Shown here: piece by piece, positions 5,003-7,351 of the stretch | How the letters are laid out: every line of letters starts with the position of its first letter | How positions within the stretch are numbered: position 1 is the first letter of the stretch | Assembly (NCBI GenBank): GCA_021768055.1 | Contig: JAASSE010000042.1 | Span: 1 to 7,351, forward strand | Length of the DNA stretch: 7,351 bases | Source of the DNA: Gammaproteobacteria bacterium | GTDB lineage: Bacteria; Pseudomonadota; Gammaproteobacteria; SZUA-229 | Direction: 5' to 3' | Program-made: the position numbers and the translations under genes | Notes under the pieces: generated by a model | What the model saw: only the letters and a program-made list of their open reading frames with translations | Databases searched by the model: none | What the model was told of the DNA's origin: nothing

Positions 5003-5004
5003 GA

Positions 5005-5916
5005 TCAATCGTACTCGTGCGTCAGGCTGTAGATGTAGGCTGCGAGGATGTGCACCTTGGCTTCGCCGAGGAATTCGCCGTGCGCCGGCATCTGTCCGCT
5101 GCGGCCCTTGGCGATGGATTCCTTGATCGCGCGCGGTGAACCGCCGTACAACCACAGGTTGTTGGTCAGGTTGGGCGCGCCCAGTGCCGGGTTGCCGGTG
5201 CCGTCGGGCATATGGCACGCCACGCAGTGGGTGGCGAATTTTTCCTTGCCCTTCTCGGCCTTGGTCTCGTCAACCTCGCGACCGGCCAGCTGCATCACGT
5301 AATTGGCGACTTCATCCACGCCTGCCTCGCCATCCAGCGGACCTTCCCACGCTGGCATGATGCCCTGGCGGCCGTTCATGATGGAGGCCTTGATCAGCTC
5401 CGGTGTGCCGCCGTAGTTCCAGTCGTGGTCACGCAGGTTGGGGAAGCCGGTAGCACCGCGTGCATCCGAACCGTGGCACACGGAGCAATAGTTCACGTAC
5501 AGGCGTTCGCCGGTGTTCATGGCTTCTTCGTTGCCGGCGAGCACGGCGATGTCTTCTTTCAGAAACTTGTCGTATAACGGGCCGTATTGCTTGTCAGCTG
5601 CGGCGATTTCTGACTCGTACTGCTTTTCAGCGGTCCAGTCGAGCAGTCCGGCAAACTTGCCCAGCCCCGGGTACAACACCAGGTAGGCGACGCCAAAAGC
5701 AATGGTCAGGTAGAACTTGATGATCCACCAGCGCGGCAGCGGTGTGTTCAGCTCCTGCAGGTCCTCGTCCCACACGTGCTCCATGGTTTCAGCCTGCTCA
5801 CCTGCTGGTATCTTGCCGGTTGAGTTCTTCCACAATATCCATATGCACCACGCGATACCGCCAACGGTGATTGCGATAATCCACCAACTCCAGAAATCAC
5901 TAGTGAAGTCAGACAT
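5005..5916 (-). CDS. ccoP: Cytochrome c oxidase cbb3-type subunit III, di-heme CcoP
   Basis: CcoP is the di-heme c subunit that passes electrons towards CcoO and CcoN in the inner membrane. The 303-residue product has hydrophobic segments at about residues 9-29 and 64-84, as in the two-helix CcoP type. The segment between them contains HVWDEDLQELNTPLPRWW, a strongly conserved family stretch. Two cytochrome c domains follow. The first has CSVCH (144-148) with likely axial Met187 in GIMPAW. The second has CVACH (231-235) with likely axial Met276 in GQMPAHG. Length and order are normal, and nothing is missing. Its ATG lies 2 bases after the ccoQ stop, and GAGGAG at 5922-5927, inside the ccoQ end, serves as a strong ribosome binding site. 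The two genes are therefore likely translationally coupled. Confidence 0.98.
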   Translation of the reverse strand: MSDFTSDFWSWWIIAITVGGIAWCIWILWKNSTGKIPAGEQAETMEHVWDEDLQELNTPLPRWWIIKFYLTIAFGVAYLVLYPGLGKFAGLLDWTAEKQYESEIAAADKQYGPLYDKFLKEDIAVLAGNEEAMNTGERLYVNYCSVCHGSDARGATGFPNLRDHDWNYGGTPELIKASIMNGRQGIMPAWEGPLDGEAGVDEVANYVMQLAGREVDETKAEKGKEKFATHCVACHMPDGTGNPALGAPNLTNNLWLYGGSPRAIKESIAKGRSGQMPAHGEFLGEAKVHILAAYIYSLTHEYD

Positions 5917-5918
5917 GT

Positions 5919-6155
5919 CTACTCCTCGATGTTGCTGCCGTTGTTACCGGCTGCCGATAAATTTGAATGATTCATGTTTGAACCGCCTCCCTTACGCATC
6001 TCTGATTCCTTCAAAGGCTTGTCGTCATCCATCGCCATGCGTCCGGCTTTTTCGAAATCCGACTTGCGGCGGCTGCTGAAAGCCCAGATCACGATGCCGA
6101 TGAACACCACGAAAGCGATCACTGTCCAAACCGATTGTACTAATGTGTTGCTCAC
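5919..6155 (-). CDS. ccoQ: CcoQ/FixQ, small cbb3 oxidase subunit, GTG start
   Basis: CcoQ is a single-helix subunit that stabilises the cbb3 complex. The 78-residue product has one hydrophobic segment at about residues 8-26, then basic SSRRK and the stretch FEKAGRMAMDDD (34-45), which fits FixQ proteins. The start codon is GTG (6153-6155), 11 bases after the ccoO stop, with a weak AAGAG upstream. The protein is longer than the roughly 50-65 residues I expect. The extra tail after about residue 55 is rich in Gly, Asn and Ser (RKGGGSNMNHSNLSAAGNN) and looks disordered. The last codons overlap the ccoP ribosome binding site. Assignment rests on position and helix-plus-motif pattern. Confidence 0.9.
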   Translation of the reverse strand: MSNTLVQSVWTVIAFVVFIGIVIWAFSSRRKSDFEKAGRMAMDDDKPLKESEMRKGGGSNMNHSNLSAAGNNGSNIEE

Positions 6156-6166
6156 GAATTACTCTT

Positions 6167-6781
6167 CTAGCGGCGTATCTTCACGTGAGTGCCGAGTGAC
6201 TGCAGGAACGCAATCATCGCATCCATTTCGGTCTTGCCTTCCAGTGCAGCCGGTGCCGCGGCAATCTGCTCATCGGTATAGGCCTTGTGACTGACCAGGT
6301 TCAGTGCACGCATCTTGTCCTGAATCAGCGGGTCATTCAGCGCGTTCTCTTCCAGCCACGGATAGCCCGGCATGATGGATTCGGGTACCACGTCGCGTGG
6401 GTTGATCAGGTGCACGCGGTGCCATTCATCGGAATAGCGGCCGCCGACACGATGCAGGTCAGGACCGGTGCGCTTGGAGCCCCACAGGAACGGGCGGTCG
6501 TAAATGAACTCGCCAGCAACCGAGTAATGGCCGTAGCGCTCGGTTTCAGCACGGAACGGGCGCACCATTTGCGAATGGCAGCCAACGCAGCCTTCACGGA
6601 TATAGATATCGCGACCCGCCAGTTGCAGCGCGGAGTACGGCTCAAGGCCGTCGACCGGTTCGGTGGTAGACGTCTGGAAGAACAACGGTATGATTTGCGC
6701 CATTCCGCCCCAGATCACGACCACCAGGGCAAGGACAATCAGTACGCCAATGTTGGTTTCGGATTTAGCCTGAAGTGACAT
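6167..6781 (-). CDS. ccoO: Cytochrome c oxidase cbb3-type subunit II, mono-heme CcoO
   Basis: CcoO is the membrane-anchored mono-heme c subunit that relays electrons to the heme b centre of CcoN. The 204-residue product, normal in length, has an N-terminal helix at about residues 11-33, then a periplasmic domain. The heme c site is CVGCH (65-69), within the conserved stretch [22 protein letters not shown] (64-84). The likely axial Met137 is in [27 protein letters not shown] (103-121) is a further family hallmark. AGGAG at 6788-6792 lies about 6 bases before the ATG at 6779-6781 and confirms the start. The gene is 17 bases downstream of ccoN and 11 bases upstream of ccoQ, so all belong to one operon. 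Confidence 0.98.
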   Translation of the reverse strand: MSLQAKSETNIGVLIVLALVVVIWGGMAQIIPLFFQTSTTEPVDGLEPYSALQLAGRDIYIREGCVGCHSQMVRPFRAETERYGHYSVAGEFIYDRPFLWGSKRTGPDLHRVGGRYSDEWHRVHLINPRDVVPESIMPGYPWLEENALNDPLIQDKMRALNLVSHKAYTDEQIAAAPAALEGKTEMDAMIAFLQSLGTHVKIRR

Positions 6782-6798
6782 TGTTATCTCCTATACCC

Positions 6799-7351
<553 letters not shown>

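Larger units (their letters stand above)
4694..5004. other. Repeat-filled spacer between ccoP and the small membrane protein
   Basis: These 311 bases interrupt an otherwise compact operon. They contain inverted heptamer repeats at both ends (4714-4745 and 4979-5002), a stem-loop GATTACG/CGTAATC (4761-4767 with 4777-4783), a decayed repeat at 4839-4870, a 7-base-stem hairpin at 4894-4910 and a second TCGAC-loop hairpin at 4939-4968. A minus-strand frame stays open from about 4919 to a stop at 4741-4743, but has no ATG, GTG or TTG start. I see no gene here. Confidence 0.6.

Overview
The window looks like a piece of a gammaproteobacterial chromosome, probably an environmental species. The grounds are proteobacterial-type cbb3 oxidase subunits, the FixG/FixH accessory genes, and several degenerate intergenic repeat families of the kind common in such genomes. 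All credible genes lie on the minus strand, so transcription runs from high to low coordinates. The taxonomic call is an inference from protein character only.

From right to left: the C-terminal part of ccoN (6799-7351, cut by the window edge), ccoO (6167-6781), a GTG-started ccoQ (5919-6155) and ccoP (5005-5916) form a tight operon with gaps of 17, 11 and 2 bases. These encode the cbb3-type cytochrome c oxidase, a high-affinity terminal oxidase of the inner membrane. A repeat-filled spacer of about 310 bases follows. Then come a small two-helix membrane protein (4421-4693), a second spacer with a hairpin and a CRP/FNR-like site, ccoG (2832-4253, polyferredoxin assembly factor) and ccoH/fixH (2173-2685). 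No ccoI copper ATPase or ccoS follows fixH here.

The left third changes theme to sugar-nucleotide metabolism. After a 304-base spacer carrying the remnant of an NAD-dependent epimerase, a complete UDP-glucose 6-dehydrogenase (564-1868) makes UDP-glucuronate. The next gene (1-486, cut by the window edge) is a UDP-glucuronate 4-epimerase-like enzyme that would make UDP-galacturonate. The pair would supply acidic sugars for lipopolysaccharide, capsule or exopolysaccharide.

I found no unmistakable novel system. The genes are well known, except perhaps the small membrane protein. The less ordinary content is between the genes: a heptamer tandem repeat of consensus YAGGNRC at three sites, two hairpins sharing a TCGAC..CTC loop with different stems, degenerate copies of three widespread intergenic repeats (one apparently carrying a ribosome binding site), and a CRP/FNR-type site with activator-like spacing upstream of ccoG.
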